DNA of 64,000 nt. Origin: Bacteroides fragilis. GTDB taxonomy: Bacteria > Bacteroidota > Bacteroidia > Bacteroidales > DTGW01. The position numbers and the translations under genes were made by a program. Every line of letters begins with the position of its first letter. Position 1 is the stretch's first letter. Below are positions 46,011 to 56,104 of this stretch, piece after piece. Under the pieces are notes generated by a model. That model was not told the origin of the DNA. It searched no databases and worked only from the letters and a program-made list of their open reading frames with translations. The stretch spans positions 57,816 to 121,815 of the forward strand of contig CAMDBI010000007.1 of assembly GCA_945889005.1 (NCBI GenBank), in the 5' to 3' direction.

Positions 46011-47394
46011 TACTCCAATTTTATTTTTGGTTTTTAACAGACCTGAAACTACTATTAAAGTTTTTGAGGAAATTAGAAAGATAAGACCTAAACAACTTTT
46101 TATAGCTGCAGATGGATATAGACCTGACAAAGTTGGAGAAGAAACATTATGTAAAGAAGTAAAATCTATTGTATCTAATATTGATTGGAATTGTGAAGTG
46201 CATAGATTGTTCAGAAATGAAAATCTTGGATGTGGAAAGGCTGTAAGTTCTGCAATATCTTGGTTTTTTGAAAATGTTGAAGAGGGTATTATTTTGGAAG
46301 ATGATTGTTTACCCAATCAATCATTTTTTAATTTTTGTCAAGAATTACTAATTAAATATAGAAATGTAGAAGATATAATGATGATTTCTGGGAATAATTT
46401 TCTAAATAATCATATTGTTAAAAACAATTATGAAAGTTATTATTTTTCAAAGTATGCTTTTATATGGGGTTGGGCAAGCTGGAGACGTTCATGGAAAGAA
46501 TATGATATAAATATTGTTAAAGAAAATGAAAAAATTAATAAAAATTTAAAAAATAAAAAAGAGCAAAAGTATTGGTTAAATATATTTGATTTAGTCTCAA
46601 ATAAGAAAATTGATACGTGGGATTATCAATGGGTATATACAATTTTTAAAATGAATAGATTAACTATTGTTCCAAATATAAATCTTGTTTCGAATATAGG
46701 TTTTGGGAATAATTCTACCCATACTTTAATAAGTGGATGTCCTTTAGCTAACCTAAAAACATTTTCGTTAAATAAGATTATACATCCTAAACAAATTAAG
46801 CAAAATATAAAGGCAGATAAATATGTTTTTGAAAATTTCTTTTACACAAATAAAAACTTTTTAAATCTCTTATTAAGAAAAACAAAACAAATATTAATAA
46901 AATTATATAATTTTTATTTAAGATTAAATATTTCAGATCAAATAAAAAAGAGAAATAAAATAACAGAAGAGCAACATTTTAATCGTATTACAAATAAAGG
47001 GACAGATATATTTTATGATAAAGGGTTTGCTGTTTTTAATGGGCATAATAATATTTTTCTTGGGTCAAATATTAATTTAGTAGATACATTATTTAATGCT
47101 GGAGATAATGAAGGGAAGATTATTATTGAAGATTATGTGTTTTTTGGTCATAGAGTTCAGGTACTTGCTAGAGGGCATGATTATAAATCAATTATGTTAG
47201 AGAGGCAACAAAATGTAATTGAAAAACAAATTCATATTAAAGAAGGTGCCTGGATTGGAAGTGGTTCAATTATTTTGGGTGGTGTAACAATTGGAAAAAA
47301 TAGCGTTATTGCAGCAGGCAGTATTGTAATAAAAGATGTACCAGATAATTCAATATTTGGAGGAAATCCAGCAAAATTTATTAAAAATATTTAA
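46000..47394 (+). CDS. Fused glycosyltransferase and hexapeptide-repeat acyltransferase
   Basis: 464 residues in two parts. The N-terminal part (about 1-300) is a GT-A-like transferase: PILFLVFNRPETTIKVFEEI, IAADGYRPD, RNENLGCGKAVSSAI and the metal-binding LEDDCLP. The C-terminal part (about 325-464) is a left-handed beta-helix acyltransferase (IIIEDYVFFGHRVQVLARGH, GAWIGSGSIILGGVTIG, VIAAGSIVIKDVP, GGNPAKFIKNI). One chain could add a sugar and O-acetylate the glycan. No stop or frameshift separates the parts. Confidence 0.88.
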   Translation: MLYNTPILFLVFNRPETTIKVFEEIRKIRPKQLFIAADGYRPDKVGEETLCKEVKSIVSNIDWNCEVHRLFRNENLGCGKAVSSAISWFFENVEEGIILEDDCLPNQSFFNFCQELLIKYRNVEDIMMISGNNFLNNHIVKNNYESYYFSKYAFIWGWASWRRSWKEYDINIVKENEKINKNLKNKKEQKYWLNIFDLVSNKKIDTWDYQWVYTIFKMNRLTIVPNINLVSNIGFGNNSTHTLISGCPLANLKTFSLNKIIHPKQIKQNIKADKYVFENFFYTNKNFLNLLLRKTKQILIKLYNFYLRLNISDQIKKRNKITEEQHFNRITNKGTDIFYDKGFAVFNGHNNIFLGSNINLVDTLFNAGDNEGKIIIEDYVFFGHRVQVLARGHDYKSIMLERQQNVIEKQIHIKEGAWIGSGSIILGGVTIGKNSVIAAGSIVIKDVPDNSIFGGNPAKFIKNI

Positions 47395-47405
47395 AGTATA
47401 AATAA

Positions 47406-48188
47406 ATGAAATGTAAAATTTGTAATTCAAGTACAACAGTAGCATTTAAAAATAAAATACTTAATAAATATAATATAAACTATTATAAATGTACAGATTG
47501 TGGTTTTATGTTTACAGAAGAACCATATTGGTTAAATGAAGCATATGCTAGTTCAATAAATTTATCTGATACAGGTATAATGAGTAGAAATATATTTAAT
47601 GCTAAATTAACTACAAATTTATTATATTATATTTTTGATAAAAATTTTAAATGTGTCGATTATGCTGGAGGTTATGGAATATTTACTAGACTAATGAGAG
47701 ATTGTGGCTTCGATTTTTATTGGAGTGATAAGTATTCGCAAAATCTCGTTGCAAGAGGATTTGAATTTAATCATGAATTAGAAAAAATTGACTTAGTTAC
47801 TCTATTTGAAGTTTTAGAACATTTAGAAAATCCAAAAGAAGATTTAAAAAAAATAATAGAAATCTCAGATACACTGATTTTTTCTACAGAGCTAATACAA
47901 GAAGATGTACCAAATAAAGATTGGTGGTATTATGCATTTGAACATGGACAACATATATCATTTTATTCAGAAAAAACATTTAATATTTTAGCTAATCAGC
48001 TTAATGTAAATTACTATAAATTAAATAATAACTATCACATTTTTTCGAAAAGAAAAGTTAATAAATATATATTAAAATTATTAATAGGTAGATTTAACTA
48101 TTTTTTTTATAGGTATGCATTGAGTAAAATGCAATCATTATCATGGAATGATCACATAAAAATGAAAAATTGTGAAAATACTTTATGA
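47406..48188 (+). CDS. SAM-dependent methyltransferase with N-terminal zinc ribbon
   Basis: A 260-residue protein. An N-terminal four-Cys ribbon (CKICNSS, later CTDCGFMF) is followed by a class I methyltransferase core (CVDYAGGYGIFTRLM and LVTLFEVLEHLENP). This layout is common in polysaccharide clusters and in sugar C- or O-methyltransferases. It probably methylates a sugar of the repeat unit. It overlaps the next gene by 17 nt. Confidence 0.85.
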   Translation: MKCKICNSSTTVAFKNKILNKYNINYYKCTDCGFMFTEEPYWLNEAYASSINLSDTGIMSRNIFNAKLTTNLLYYIFDKNFKCVDYAGGYGIFTRLMRDCGFDFYWSDKYSQNLVARGFEFNHELEKIDLVTLFEVLEHLENPKEDLKKIIEISDTLIFSTELIQEDVPNKDWWYYAFEHGQHISFYSEKTFNILANQLNVNYYKLNNNYHIFSKRKVNKYILKLLIGRFNYFFYRYALSKMQSLSWNDHIKMKNCENTL

Positions 48189-49266
48189 TCATCAGACATT
48201 TACTATCCAAAAATATGGAGGTATTTCAAGATATTTTTATGAAATAATTAAAAGAATAAATAAATCTGATAACACTTCAATATCATTGTTATTCTCAGAT
48301 AATGAATACATTAAAAAAAGAGATATATCCAAACATATTTCTATACCCTTTAAAAATAAATATAAAAATTCTGGTTATACTAGGTTTAATGAGCAATTTA
48401 CAAAATTTAAATTGAAATATTCAAATTATGAAATTTTCCATCCTACATACTATGATCCTTATTTTTTAAATATAGTTAAAACACCCTTTGTTGTTACATG
48501 TCATGATTTAATTCATGAAATGTATGCAGATAAATATGATAAATTAAAAATTGATAATAAAAGTATAAAGGGTAAAGAACTCTTATTAAGAAAGGCAAAT
48601 CATATTATTGCAATTTCTAATAATACAAAAAATGATATTATTAATATTTATAATATTAATCCTGAAAAAATTTCAGTAATTTATCATGGAATTACAAAAA
48701 ATGAAATTGTAATAAATAAGAATAATTATAATCTTAATTTTAGATATTTATTATTTGTTGGGAATAGAGATTTATATAAAAATTTTGATAATTTATTGTT
48801 TGCATTTAAAGAAATATTAAATAAAGATAACGAATTAAAATTAGTTTGTATTGGAAGTCCATTTAGTAATAATGAGATAGATTTAATTAATAAATATAAA
48901 TGTACTAATCATATTATTAATTTTGGATATATTGATGATAATGATATTGATAGTTTTTATGAAAATGCTATTGCTTTTATTTTTCCTTCATGTTATGAAG
49001 GATTTGGGATACCAATACTTGAGGCCTTTAAGAATAATTGTCCAGTAATTTTAAGTAATACAAGTTGCTTTCCCGAAATAGCTGGAGATGCAGGAATTTA
49101 TTTTGATCCTAATTCGGTTGAATCAATAATTGAAACTATAAAAAGTTCGATTTATAATAATGAATTATTGAATGAAAAAGTAAAAAAAGGTAGTCAAAAA
49201 ATTAAAAAGTATACATGGGAAAGTACAGCTTTAAATACATTAAATGTGTACAATAAAATAGTTTAA
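48172..49266 (+). CDS. Glycosyltransferase family 4
   Basis: A 364-residue GT-B protein. N-terminal FTIQKYGGISRYFYEIIKRI is the acceptor side. The donor-binding region has LFVGNRDLYKNFDNLLFA, the GFGIPILEAF motif after FPSCYE, and a C-terminal helical tail. It adds one sugar of the repeat unit. The gene overlaps the methyltransferase by 17 nt and is 4 nt from the next gene. Confidence 0.9.
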   Translation: MKILYDHQTFTIQKYGGISRYFYEIIKRINKSDNTSISLLFSDNEYIKKRDISKHISIPFKNKYKNSGYTRFNEQFTKFKLKYSNYEIFHPTYYDPYFLNIVKTPFVVTCHDLIHEMYADKYDKLKIDNKSIKGKELLLRKANHIIAISNNTKNDIINIYNINPEKISVIYHGITKNEIVINKNNYNLNFRYLLFVGNRDLYKNFDNLLFAFKEILNKDNELKLVCIGSPFSNNEIDLINKYKCTNHIINFGYIDDNDIDSFYENAIAFIFPSCYEGFGIPILEAFKNNCPVILSNTSCFPEIAGDAGIYFDPNSVESIIETIKSSIYNNELLNEKVKKGSQKIKKYTWESTALNTLNVYNKIV

Positions 49267-49270
49267 TATA

Positions 49271-50020
49271 ATGCAACAAATAAAAGTATCTATTATAACA
49301 ATTGTTTACAATGGAAGTAAGTTTATAGAACAAACAATTCAAAGTGTATTAAATCAAACATATAAAAATATAGAATATATAATTATTGATGGAGGTTCAA
49401 CTGATGGAACTATTGAAATAATTAAAAAATATGAAAATAATTTAGCATATTGGATTAGTGAGCCAGATAATGGTATTGCAGATGCCTTTAATAAAGGTAT
49501 TAAACTTGCTAATGGAGAATTAATTGGTTTGATAAATGCAAGTGATTGGTATGATAGTAATTGTATTGAAAATATTGTAAAAGTATATCAAAATAATAAA
49601 AATTCTGTTGTTTATGGAAATGTAGTATTTTGTAATGATAACGGAGATGTGAAATTAAAAGGAGTCTCAAATATTTATAAAATTCTATTTTATATGAGTA
49701 TTGCACATCAAGGAGTGTTTGTGCCAAAACATATTTATACGACATATGGTTTGTTTAATATAAATATAAAAATAGCAATGGATTATGAATTAATGTTAAG
49801 ATATTTTGTAAATAATGTCTCATTTATTAAATGTAATGAATACGTAGCATATTATAGAGAAGGAGGAGTTAGTAATAAAAATATATTTAAGAGTTTAAAA
49901 GAAATGTATTTTGCTCAAAAATATAATATTAAAGATAAGACGATACGATTTTTGTGTTTTATTTATCTTATTTATTTATATTTTCTTAGTTTAAAAAGTA
50001 GAATATATGTTAAAAAATAA
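49271..50020 (+). CDS. Glycosyltransferase family 2
   Basis: A 249-residue GT-A protein of the WcaA type: VSIITIVYNGSKFIEQTIQSV, IIIDGGSTDGTIEII, YWISEPDNGIADAFNKGI and INASDWY as the divalent-metal region. A short hydrophobic stretch near the C-terminus may attach it to the membrane. It overlaps the next gene by 14 nt. Confidence 0.9.
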   Translation: MQQIKVSIITIVYNGSKFIEQTIQSVLNQTYKNIEYIIIDGGSTDGTIEIIKKYENNLAYWISEPDNGIADAFNKGIKLANGELIGLINASDWYDSNCIENIVKVYQNNKNSVVYGNVVFCNDNGDVKLKGVSNIYKILFYMSIAHQGVFVPKHIYTTYGLFNINIKIAMDYELMLRYFVNNVSFIKCNEYVAYYREGGVSNKNIFKSLKEMYFAQKYNIKDKTIRFLCFIYLIYLYFLSLKSRIYVKK

Positions 50021-51074
50021 AACATTTGTAACTTTTTTTACAAATTTTGAATATCAGCATTTTAATAAAGATGTGGGTATGATTCCAGTAGCAATGAAAA
50101 AATATGCTGGAATAAATGCTAAGATATTATATTATTCAAAAAAAGATGTTCAAATTGATGAAAGTCATGATGTTGAGCTAGTTAATCTTTATAATTATTC
50201 ATTTTTGGGTTTTTTAAATATTTACTTATTTTTAATTTGCAATTCATATAAAATTTCATATTTAAATTTATATCATCTGTATTATAAATCATATATATTA
50301 TTGTTAATTTATAAATTTTGTAATTGGAAAGGTAATGTGTATTTAAAGCTTGATATGAATAGTTTTAATGCAGAACTAATTAATAAAAGATCAAAACTTA
50401 AATTAATACACACAAAATTTATTTTAAAGTATTTTGTAAAAGTAATATCTGTTGAAACATTATTTTGTCATAAAATATTACAGAGTAAGTTTAAAAATAT
50501 AAAAGAAAAAATACATTATTTACCAAATGGTTCTTCATTTGAATTTAAACTTAAAGAAGAATACAATAAAGAAAACGTTGTTTTATATGTAGGAAGAATT
50601 GGAAGTTATGAAAAAAATGTGGAAATGTTTTTAAGTAGTTTAGTAAATATTGATTTAAAAGATTGGAAAGTTTATTTGATTGGTCCTGTATCAGAAGAAT
50701 TTAAAAAAACTATCAAAAAGTCTGAAATTGAAAATAATAAAAACATATTTTTTTTAGGAAATATTGATGATAGAAATATATTAGCTTCTTATTATCAAAA
50801 ATCAAAAGTTTTGTGTTTAACTTCTCGTTGGGAAAGTTTTGGTATTGTATTAAGTGAGGCACTTTTCTATAATAATTATATAATATCTACACCAGTAGGA
50901 GCTGCTATTGATATTATAAATGAAAAAAATGGAATAATTATTAATGATTCATTTGAAATGAAAACTATTTTAGAACAAATTATAAGCGGAGAGAGAAATA
51001 TTGAAGTAAATAATATTAATATTTTAAATATATTCTCCTATAAAAATATAGTAAATAAAATAGTGAATAAATGA
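50007..51074 (+). CDS. Glycosyltransferase family 4
   Basis: A 355-residue GT-B protein. VLYVGRIGSYEKNVEMFLSSL and the donor motif SRWESFGIVLSEALFYNNY mark the C-terminal nucleotide-sugar domain; the N-terminal half is more divergent. It adds one sugar of the repeat unit. ATGA overlap with the next gene. Confidence 0.87.
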   Translation: MLKNKTFVTFFTNFEYQHFNKDVGMIPVAMKKYAGINAKILYYSKKDVQIDESHDVELVNLYNYSFLGFLNIYLFLICNSYKISYLNLYHLYYKSYILLLIYKFCNWKGNVYLKLDMNSFNAELINKRSKLKLIHTKFILKYFVKVISVETLFCHKILQSKFKNIKEKIHYLPNGSSFEFKLKEEYNKENVVLYVGRIGSYEKNVEMFLSSLVNIDLKDWKVYLIGPVSEEFKKTIKKSEIENNKNIFFLGNIDDRNILASYYQKSKVLCLTSRWESFGIVLSEALFYNNYIISTPVGAAIDIINEKNGIIINDSFEMKTILEQIISGERNIEVNNINILNIFSYKNIVNKIVNK

Positions 51075-51955
51075 TAGATGTTTCAATAGTAATTGTAAAT
51101 TATAATACAACGCAATTAACAATAGATTGTATAGATTCAATTATTAAGTTCTCACAAGGTTTTTCTTATGAAATAATAGTAGTAGATAATGGATCTTCTG
51201 ATAGATCAATTGAAGAGGTTATATTAAAACATGAAAATGTTAAATTAGTATGCAATTCTTTAAATAAAGGATTTGGTAGTGCAAATAATATTGGATATAG
51301 TTATGCGAAAGGTAAATTTTTGTATATGTTAAATTCTGATACTATTTTATTAAATAATGCTATTAAATATTTTGTAGATTTTTATAACTCAAACAAAAAT
51401 AATTTAAATATTGGAGCATTAGGTTCAATGCTAGTAAATTCAGATTTACATAATGCACATTCGTTTGGAGTTTTCCCAAATTATGTAAATACTATATTCC
51501 GATACAAATATAAAAAAAATGAGATTTTTATAACTTCAAAATATAATGAAGTCGATTATTTAACAGGAGCATCGTTATTTATTCCAATTGAAATTATAAA
51601 TAGATTTGGATTCTTTGATGAACAATTTTTTATGTATTATGAGGAAACTGATTTTTTATATAGAATAAAAAGTCTTGGAGGATTTTGTTGCTATTTAATT
51701 GATGGGCCTTCAATTATTCATTTAGAAGGAAAATCTTCAAATAAAATCTCAAATTATAAAAGAATAATGGTTGAAGAAAGTAAATTTAAATACATAAATA
51801 AGAATTGTAATAATAATATTTTTACTTATAGTGTTTTTGGATTATTTTATTTAATTAGTAAATTGTTGATTTTCTTTAATTGTAGGTATTCATTTAATGA
51901 TAATGTAAATTATTATTATATAATCATTAAATTACTATTTAAATTGAAAAAATGA
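51071..51955 (+). CDS. Glycosyltransferase family 2, rhamnosyltransferase-like
   Basis: A 294-residue GT-A protein. VSIVIVNYNTTQLTIDCIDSI, VVDNGSSDRSIEEV, NKGFGSANNIGYSYAKG and LNSDTILL resemble GT2 enzymes that often transfer rhamnose or related deoxy sugars. A gmd gene elsewhere in the window makes deoxy sugars plausible, but the donor is unknown. ATGA overlaps on both sides. Confidence 0.88.
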   Translation: MIDVSIVIVNYNTTQLTIDCIDSIIKFSQGFSYEIIVVDNGSSDRSIEEVILKHENVKLVCNSLNKGFGSANNIGYSYAKGKFLYMLNSDTILLNNAIKYFVDFYNSNKNNLNIGALGSMLVNSDLHNAHSFGVFPNYVNTIFRYKYKKNEIFITSKYNEVDYLTGASLFIPIEIINRFGFFDEQFFMYYEETDFLYRIKSLGGFCCYLIDGPSIIHLEGKSSNKISNYKRIMVEESKFKYINKNCNNNIFTYSVFGLFYLISKLLIFFNCRYSFNDNVNYYYIIIKLLFKLKK

Positions 51956-53052
51956 TTTATATATTTTTATTTATTTTATTTTCAATATGTAGTTTACTTG
52001 ACATATACTATTCAAATAGAAGAATTAAAAATATTATTTTTATATCTTTAGCTGTAATTTTAATTTTAATAGGTGGATTTAGATGGCAAACAGGTACCGA
52101 TTGGAGTACATATAGGTTGTTCTTTACTTTTTTTAATACTTTAAAACAATTCCTTATTGGTGGTTACGAACCTGGTTTTGCTGTTTTAAATTATATTATT
52201 AAATCTTTATTTTCACATTATACATTTATGTTATTGACAATGTGTTTTTTGACAATAACATTTTATTTTAAATTCTTTTCGAATTTCGAATTCAAATTTA
52301 TAGCAGTATTAGCCTTTTTGTCATATTATATTGGTGGCATTTTTGCAACTAGACAGACTTTAGCAATTGGTATAACATTAATAAGTTCAATTTATATTTT
52401 AAATAGTAATAAAAAATACTTTTATTACTATTTACTATTGGCATGTACTTTTCATTTTACAGCAATAGTTTTTTTACCTGCATATAAAATATTTCATAGT
52501 AGAATTTCAATTAAGACAATGACCATAATTTTGATGTTTAGTATTTTAATTGGATTTAATACATGGATAATTGAATATATCTTAAATTTAATTTATCAAG
52601 TTCTTAATAGTATTGGTTTATCTTTAGTTTCATGGAGACTTAACAATTATTTAAAGGAAGATGCACTTACGCCAGGTAATCCAATAGTACAAATGACTTT
52701 AGCATTTTCTAAACGATTGTTATTATTGCCTTTGTTCGTTTTTTTATCACATAAGATTATTTTAAGATATAATTATTTTAATGGTTTCTTGAAATTATGG
52801 ATTTTTGGGAACATTCTATATTTTTTGTTAAATAATACTTTAACCGTTTTTAATAGATTAACCTTATATTTTGTGATATATGAATTAATTCTAATACCTA
52901 TGTGTATTTATGCTTTTAATCGAAAATCAAGAGTTATTGTTTATTTTATTTTGATTTTATATTTTGGATTAAGGTTTTATTTGTCTTTACAAACATATTG
53001 GACAGAGTATTATCCTTATTATTCAGTTTTTCACGATAGCTATAGATATTAA
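51952..53052 (+). CDS. EpsG/Wzy-type polysaccharide polymerase
   Basis: A 366-residue membrane protein with about ten hydrophobic helices and the EpsG-like motif GGFRWQTGTDWSTYRLFF near residue 41, then GGYEPGFAVLNYI. It is the only polymerase-like membrane protein in the cluster, so it is the best candidate for Wzy, which joins repeat units in the periplasm. Sequence conservation of such proteins is low. Confidence 0.85.
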   Translation: MIYIFLFILFSICSLLDIYYSNRRIKNIIFISLAVILILIGGFRWQTGTDWSTYRLFFTFFNTLKQFLIGGYEPGFAVLNYIIKSLFSHYTFMLLTMCFLTITFYFKFFSNFEFKFIAVLAFLSYYIGGIFATRQTLAIGITLISSIYILNSNKKYFYYYLLLACTFHFTAIVFLPAYKIFHSRISIKTMTIILMFSILIGFNTWIIEYILNLIYQVLNSIGLSLVSWRLNNYLKEDALTPGNPIVQMTLAFSKRLLLLPLFVFLSHKIILRYNYFNGFLKLWIFGNILYFLLNNTLTVFNRLTLYFVIYELILIPMCIYAFNRKSRVIVYFILILYFGLRFYLSLQTYWTEYYPYYSVFHDSYRY

Positions 53053-53064
53053 TTTTATAATTAA

Positions 53065-54204
53065 ATGAATAAAAGATTAATTTTTTTTGAATCTTGTATG
53101 CGTGGGCATGAACATATTCCAATAAATGATGCACTTATTAAAATTTTCTCAGGTATTTATCTCAATTACTCAATAGTCTTAATAGGAGAAAAAAAGCATA
53201 TTAATATTCTTAAAAGTTTAAATAATAATGTTTTAAAACTACATAGTGTCTTTAATATTCCCTATAAATTATTTTTAATATCAATATATGATATTATTAG
53301 TTCTTTATATGCATTTTTAGTTTTATTTCTTGTTAAGTCAGATGATATATTAGTAGTTACTAATCGTTTACCAATAACACATATAATAATAAAATTTCTG
53401 AATTTATTTTTTGTAAGAAAAATATTTTTTATTTGTCATGGAGAAATGGAAGCGTTTACAAATTCCAAGAGTTTAGGTAATACAAAGTATTATTTTTACT
53501 TAAATAAATTTGCATTTCTTATAAAAAATAAAAGTGTAAATTATATTTTATTAGGAAATCAAATATTACCCAATTTAATAAATTTAAAAATTAAAGATCA
53601 TTTAATATTCATTGATCATCCTTATGATTATAATTTTAATAATGTAAATGATAATTTTAAAGGCAATTTAATCAATCTGGTACATGTAGGTAGAGGGACT
53701 TTAAGTAAAGATTCTCAACTCATTTTTAAATTGGCAGGTATTTTGAAAAAAGAGATAGATAATTCTAAAATATCATTGTCAATTTCAGGACGTGTGGATA
53801 TTAATTTATTGAAATACGATAATGGGCTAGTTAAATATTATAAAGGAAATGATTTTGTCTCTCCAGTTGAGTTTGAGAATTCAATATTAATGGCTAAATA
53901 TGTTGTCTTTTTTTTAAGTAAAGATGTATATTTAGCTACCCCAAGTGGAAGTTTTTTTGATGCAATTAAATATGAAAAACCAATTATAGCCTTAAAAGGT
54001 AATTCCTTTTTGGATGATTATTTTAAAAGATTTGGAAATATCGGTTATTTATGTGATAATATTAATTCGATGAAAGAAATAATATTATTAAATATAAATA
54101 ATGATGAAATGTATAAAAGTCAGGTTGAAAATGTTAAAAAGATGAAGGAATCTTTGAAAAATGAGAATATAAAGAATAATTTATATAAACAAATTGATTT
54201 ATGA
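53065..54204 (+). CDS. Glycosyltransferase-like protein, divergent
   Basis: A 379-residue protein I cannot place exactly. The N-terminus (FFESCMRGHEHIPINDALIKIF) and the central FICHGEMEAFTNSKSLGN suggest a GT-B-like acceptor domain; a hydrophobic segment around 80-100 may be membrane-associated. The C-terminal half has LINLVHVGRGTLSKDSQLIF and ATPSGSFFDAIKYEKPIIALKG, reminiscent of a donor-binding site. Position in the operon supports a sugar transfer role. Confidence 0.75.
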   Translation: MNKRLIFFESCMRGHEHIPINDALIKIFSGIYLNYSIVLIGEKKHINILKSLNNNVLKLHSVFNIPYKLFLISIYDIISSLYAFLVLFLVKSDDILVVTNRLPITHIIIKFLNLFFVRKIFFICHGEMEAFTNSKSLGNTKYYFYLNKFAFLIKNKSVNYILLGNQILPNLINLKIKDHLIFIDHPYDYNFNNVNDNFKGNLINLVHVGRGTLSKDSQLIFKLAGILKKEIDNSKISLSISGRVDINLLKYDNGLVKYYKGNDFVSPVEFENSILMAKYVVFFLSKDVYLATPSGSFFDAIKYEKPIIALKGNSFLDDYFKRFGNIGYLCDNINSMKEIILLNINNDEMYKSQVENVKKMKESLKNENIKNNLYKQIDL

Positions 54205-54995
54205 TTTCAGTATTTACGCCTACATATAATCGAAAACATACTATACCTAAATTGTATAATAGTTTAATTAACCAAACTTGTTTGGATTTTCAATGGATTA
54301 TAGTTGATGATGGGTCAAATGATGGTACAGAAGAATTAATATCAGAATATATTTTAAATAAAATAATTAATATTAAATATTTTAAACAGGAAAATGCAGG
54401 TAAAGCCTATGCAATTAATAAAGGGTTAGATTTTGCAGATTATCAATATTTTTTTATTGTAGATAGTGATGATTATTTGCATCAGAATGCTATAAGTATT
54501 ATTATTCAGGAATGTTTAGATATAGAAATGAATAATATTATTGCAGGATTATATTTTCATAGATTAGATTTTTCTAATAAAATAATTGGTAATAAAGTGC
54601 CATTTAATAAATACGATATTCATTTATTAGATTTATTTTATAAATATAATGTTAAAGGAGATTCTGCATTAGTATATAAAACAAATATTTTAAAAATGTA
54701 TTTGTTTCCAAAATTTAAAAATGAGAAGTTTGTTCCAGAAGCATTAATATGGAATCGTATTGATAAAAATTATTTATTAAGAGTGTTTAATTATGGAATT
54801 TATTTTACTGAATATTTAGATGATGGTTATACAAAAAACTTTAATCGAATTATTAAAACTAATCCTAAAGCATTTATAATATATTACTATGAGTGTATAT
54901 TAAGTAAAATCCCAATTTTTTATAAAATTAAGTATTTGATTAGAACATTTCAATGTATATTATACCTGATTTTAAAATCTTTAAAAATTAAATGA
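54201..54995 (+). CDS. Glycosyltransferase family 2
   Basis: A 264-residue GT-A protein with VFTPTYNRKHTIPKLYNSL, VDDGSNDGTEELI, ENAGKAYAINKGLDF and the DxD-type FIVDSDDYLH. It adds one sugar of the repeat unit. ATGA overlaps on both sides indicate tight translational coupling. Confidence 0.9.
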   Translation: MISVFTPTYNRKHTIPKLYNSLINQTCLDFQWIIVDDGSNDGTEELISEYILNKIINIKYFKQENAGKAYAINKGLDFADYQYFFIVDSDDYLHQNAISIIIQECLDIEMNNIIAGLYFHRLDFSNKIIGNKVPFNKYDIHLLDLFYKYNVKGDSALVYKTNILKMYLFPKFKNEKFVPEALIWNRIDKNYLLRVFNYGIYFTEYLDDGYTKNFNRIIKTNPKAFIIYYYECILSKIPIFYKIKYLIRTFQCILYLILKSLKIK

Positions 54996-56077
54996 AAGTT
55001 TTACATATTATAAATAATTTGTCTTCTGGTGGTGCAGAAAGTATGCTTAGGCATATTGCTGTTATCCAAAAACAAAAAGGTGTAGATGTTGAAATTCTTA
55101 TTTTCTCATCTAAAAATTGTGTTTTTAAAGATATATTAATTAATAATAATATTAAAATACATTCACTAAATGCAACCTTTGTTTACAATCCGTTCATTAT
55201 ATTTAAACTTATTAAATATCTAAAGTGCGATTTTGATATTTTTCATGTTCATTTGTTTCCTCCTCAGTATTGGGTTGCTATCGCTTCGTTATTTATCAGA
55301 AAAAAGATAAATATAATTTTCACTGAACATAGTACTCACAATAGAAGAAGAGATATTCCATTTCTCTATTTTTTAGAGAGATTTATTTACAAAAAATATT
55401 CAAAAATAGTTTGTATCAGTGAAGGTGTATTTGCAAATTTAAATGGATGGATTGGTCTAAAAGAAAAACAAATTGTAATTAGAAACGGTATTCTATTAGA
55501 AAAATTCTCAAAAGCAATTCCTTATTCTAAAAACGAATTGGGATTTAGAGATGATGATATTCTTGTAATTATGGTTGGTCGATTTACTGAAGCAAAGGAT
55601 CATAAAACGGTTGTTGATACATTTAAACTTTTAGACAAAAATGTACATTTGCTCTTAGTTGGCGAAGGAGTCTTAAAGAATGATACTGTTAAGTATGTTG
55701 ATCATTGTCAATTAAACAACAAAATACATTTCTTAGGTTTCAGAAATGATATTGAAAGGTTGTATAAAACTTGTGATTTTGGTATTTTATCATCAAATTG
55801 GGAAGGGTTTGGTTTAGTTGCAGTTGAATGTATGGTGTGTTGCAAGCCAATAATTTGCACAAATATTAACGGACTAAATGAGGTTATGCCATTTAAAGAG
55901 TTGCAATTTGAAATAGGTAATATAGATGAGCTTTCAACTATAATTAATAAACTAATTAATAATAAAGATTTTTATGAAAAATATTCATTAAAATCATTTA
56001 AACAAAGTGAATTATTTGATATTGAAAACACAGTAAATGAATATAATAGATTGTATAGCTCTCTAATTAACTTTTAG
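54992..56077 (+). CDS. Glycosyltransferase family 4
   Basis: A 361-residue GT-B protein. N-terminal IINNLSSGGAESMLRHIA is a typical acceptor-side loop; VIMVGRFTEAKDHKTVVDTF and SSNWEGFGLVAVECMVCCKPI form the donor site. It resembles N-acetylgalactosamine or glucosyl transferases of capsule loci; donor unknown. Confidence 0.92.
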   Translation: MKVLHIINNLSSGGAESMLRHIAVIQKQKGVDVEILIFSSKNCVFKDILINNNIKIHSLNATFVYNPFIIFKLIKYLKCDFDIFHVHLFPPQYWVAIASLFIRKKINIIFTEHSTHNRRRDIPFLYFLERFIYKKYSKIVCISEGVFANLNGWIGLKEKQIVIRNGILLEKFSKAIPYSKNELGFRDDDILVIMVGRFTEAKDHKTVVDTFKLLDKNVHLLLVGEGVLKNDTVKYVDHCQLNNKIHFLGFRNDIERLYKTCDFGILSSNWEGFGLVAVECMVCCKPIICTNINGLNEVMPFKELQFEIGNIDELSTIINKLINNKDFYEKYSLKSFKQSELFDIENTVNEYNRLYSSLINF

Positions 56078-56104
56078 AAAATTTATTAAAAAAATAAAAT
56101 TATT

